From DATFVA01 sp963743325 (GTDB taxonomy: Bacteria > Bacteroidota > Ignavibacteria > Ignavibacteriales > Ignavibacteriaceae), in NCBI GenBank assembly GCA_963743325.1, contig CAVUOZ010000005.1, positions 62,001 through 126,000 on the forward strand: 64,000 bases of DNA, given 5' to 3'. The position numbers and the translations under genes are program-made. Position 1 is the stretch's first letter. Each line of letters begins with the position of its first letter. Positions 62,605 to 64,000 of this stretch are shown here, in pieces. The notes beneath the pieces were generated by a model. The model was not told the DNA's origin. It worked only from the letters and a program-made list of their open reading frames with translations, and ran no database searches.

Positions 62605-64000
62605 CTACTTTAACTCTAATCCAAGCTCGTGAGCAAAGAATGTCAATGAAGCAGCGTAATTCCCGACCCGCTGGCTGAACGATGAAGTAACACCATGCCC
62701 TTCATCCATCCTCGTTAATAACAGTATAGGAGTATCGGAACTATTAGCATCCTGAAGTGCAGCAGCAAATTTTCTGGATTGCCACGAAGCCACACGTGGA
62801 TCATTTATTCCTGTCTCAAGTAAAACTGCAGGATATGCAGTGTTAGGTTTTATACTATGATATGGCGAATATGCATAAAGCCAGCCAAACTCTTCTTTGC
62901 TGGTTGAAGTACCGTATTCGCTGATATTGTATTGTCCGTTAGGGAAAAGTTCATTGCGGATCATATCATAAATTCCGACAAAGCTGACGACTGCTCTAAA
63001 TGCATCAGGATGCTGCGTAAGGACAGCGCCCATTAGTAAACCGCCGTTTGAACCACCCATAATACCGAGATGGTGGGAATCCGTCCAGTTATTTTTTACC
63101 ATAGATTCAGCGGCCGCATACATATCATCAAATACATTCAGTTTATTAGCCAGCATACCGGCTTCATGCCAGCCTTCTCCGTTTTCTCCGCCGCCCCGGA
63201 GATTTGTATAAGCAAAGACTCCTCCGTTTTCAAGCCAGGCTAAATATGGTCCTATAAAGTGAGGTTCTTCAGGAATTCCGAACCCGCCGTAACCATAAAC
63301 TATAGTGGGGCGTTTTCCATTCGGAGTAATATTATTCATTCTTACGACTGTTACAGGAATTTTTGTCCCATCTTTTGAAACAGCTTCAATTACGCTGTAT
63401 GTAACTCCCGAGTAATCGGCAGCCGGCTTTACTTCAAATATGGTTTTTAAGTTTCCCTCATCTGCATTGTACTGAACCCATTTTTCAGGGAATGTCCACC
63501 CTTCATAAGTTATTAATGCTTCGCCGGATCCGGGTGAAGATGCAATAGCGTTTATCCCGATTCCACTCTGAGGAAGATCCACAATTCTAACCATCTGTCC
63601 TTTACTGTTATACTGATCAATTTTCCAGTCCGGTCCTTTGACCTTGACCAGCAGAAAACCATCCTTAATGGCGGATACGGAATTAAAAGCCCATTCTTCC
63701 CCGGGTAGAACTACCGTAGATTTACCATCGGGGTTTATTGATAATAATTTACCTTTAGGTGCATCCTCATAAGCAATTAAAAGGAGATTATTATTGGCAT
63801 CCCACGAAGCTCCGGAGTTTATTTCTGAGGACACGCGGACATTGGCACTTGTATCCAGAACCAGCTTCCATTCATCTTTGTTTTTCCTGATATACACATA
63901 ATCAGGATTACCATCGCCAAAATGAACAAACATTGCTGCCTGCTTACAATCTTCGGATGGAATAAAAATATATTCGGCTACTTTCGACAAGTCCTTCCCG
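62605..64000 (-). CDS. Prolyl oligopeptidase (S9A), 5'-partial
   Basis: 465 codons to the right edge; the frame stays open at 64000, so the true start and about 200-250 N-terminal residues lie outside. The propeller's last blades are followed by the catalytic domain: nucleophile Ser in G-G-S-N-G-G (near 63050), Asp in E-T-G-I-N-D-P-R-V and His in D-E-G-H-G-V. The Y-G-Y-G-G-F-G and N-L-R-G-G-G-E oxyanion-hole motifs are intact. It cleaves proline-containing oligopeptides. No terminator was found; an 11-bp tandem repeat follows. Confidence 0.93.
   Translation of the reverse strand, partial: GKDLSKVAEYIFIPSEDCKQAAMFVHFGDGNPDYVYIRKNKDEWKLVLDTSANVRVSSEINSGASWDANNNLLLIAYEDAPKGKLLSINPDGKSTVVLPGEEWAFNSVSAIKDGFLLVKVKGPDWKIDQYNSKGQMVRIVDLPQSGIGINAIASSPGSGEALITYEGWTFPEKWVQYNADEGNLKTIFEVKPAADYSGVTYSVIEAVSKDGTKIPVTVVRMNNITPNGKRPTIVYGYGGFGIPEEPHFIGPYLAWLENGGVFAYTNLRGGGENGEGWHEAGMLANKLNVFDDMYAAAESMVKNNWTDSHHLGIMGGSNGGLLMGAVLTQHPDAFRAVVSFVGIYDMIRNELFPNGQYNISEYGTSTSKEEFGWLYAYSPYHSIKPNTAYPAVLLETGINDPRVASWQSRKFAAALQDANSSDTPILLLTRMDEGHGVTSSFSQRVGNYAASLTFFAHELGLELK

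Overview
This 64 kb window is low-GC (roughly 38-40 percent) DNA that looks like an Ignavibacteria or related FCB-group chromosome. Ten genes encode secreted proteins ending in the Ignavibacteria-style type IX secretion (T9SS) sorting domain: an N-Y-P-N-P-F-N-P motif, a V-Y-N-x-L-G strand, S-G-V-Y-F-Y, then K-K-M-I-L-x-K at the C-terminus. Two upstream sites fit the Bacteroidetes-type TAnnTTTG promoter element. No rRNA, CRISPR array, prophage or T9SS machinery gene was seen.

Layout. 1-8 kb: three T9SS cargo genes. Two are tandem paralogues with BNR repeats whose 3' ends, terminators and downstream 230-bp palindromic repeats are duplicated; a Ycf48-like protein follows. 8-12 kb (minus strand): an operon of floA, a membrane-anchored hypothetical gene and a UvrD-type helicase. 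12-28 kb (plus strand): housekeeping genes, namely clpC, phhB-TPR-pyrE, an M64 peptidase, a SpoIIE-type phosphatase, a succinate-semialdehyde-type dehydrogenase, an MgtC/DUF4010 membrane protein, truA, a DUF2231 protein, a T9SS protein, pepF and an IMPDH/GMP reductase homologue. 28-30 kb: a frameshifted IS200-like Y1 transposase set among palindromic repeats. 30-37 kb: an S9 peptidase, HU, a zinc-ribbon/TPR protein, a 31-residue mS38-like ribosomal protein, tRNA-Thr(CGT), and groES-groEL behind a perfect CIRCE operator.

37-62 kb is an accessory island. It holds six minus-strand T9SS genes with unrelated bodies but nearly interchangeable 3' ends (sorting domain plus one of two stereotyped terminators), three orphan remnants of such 3' ends, several dispersed repeat families, two large direct duplications carrying the same CheY-like response regulator and the same 63-residue unknown ORF, an HTH/membrane-protein pair with a perfect operator palindrome, and small plus-strand genes. 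Three of the small-gene units (ending near 52.8, 56.7 and 57.5 kb) are followed within 7-41 bp by about 85-bp imperfect palindromes resembling integron attC sites. My main hypothesis is that this island gains and shuffles surface-protein genes in two ways: homologous exchange through a conserved sorting-domain/terminator 3' module, and capture of small integron-type cassettes without a nearby integrase. 62-64 kb: a zinc-less MDR oxidoreductase, then a prolyl oligopeptidase running off the right edge.
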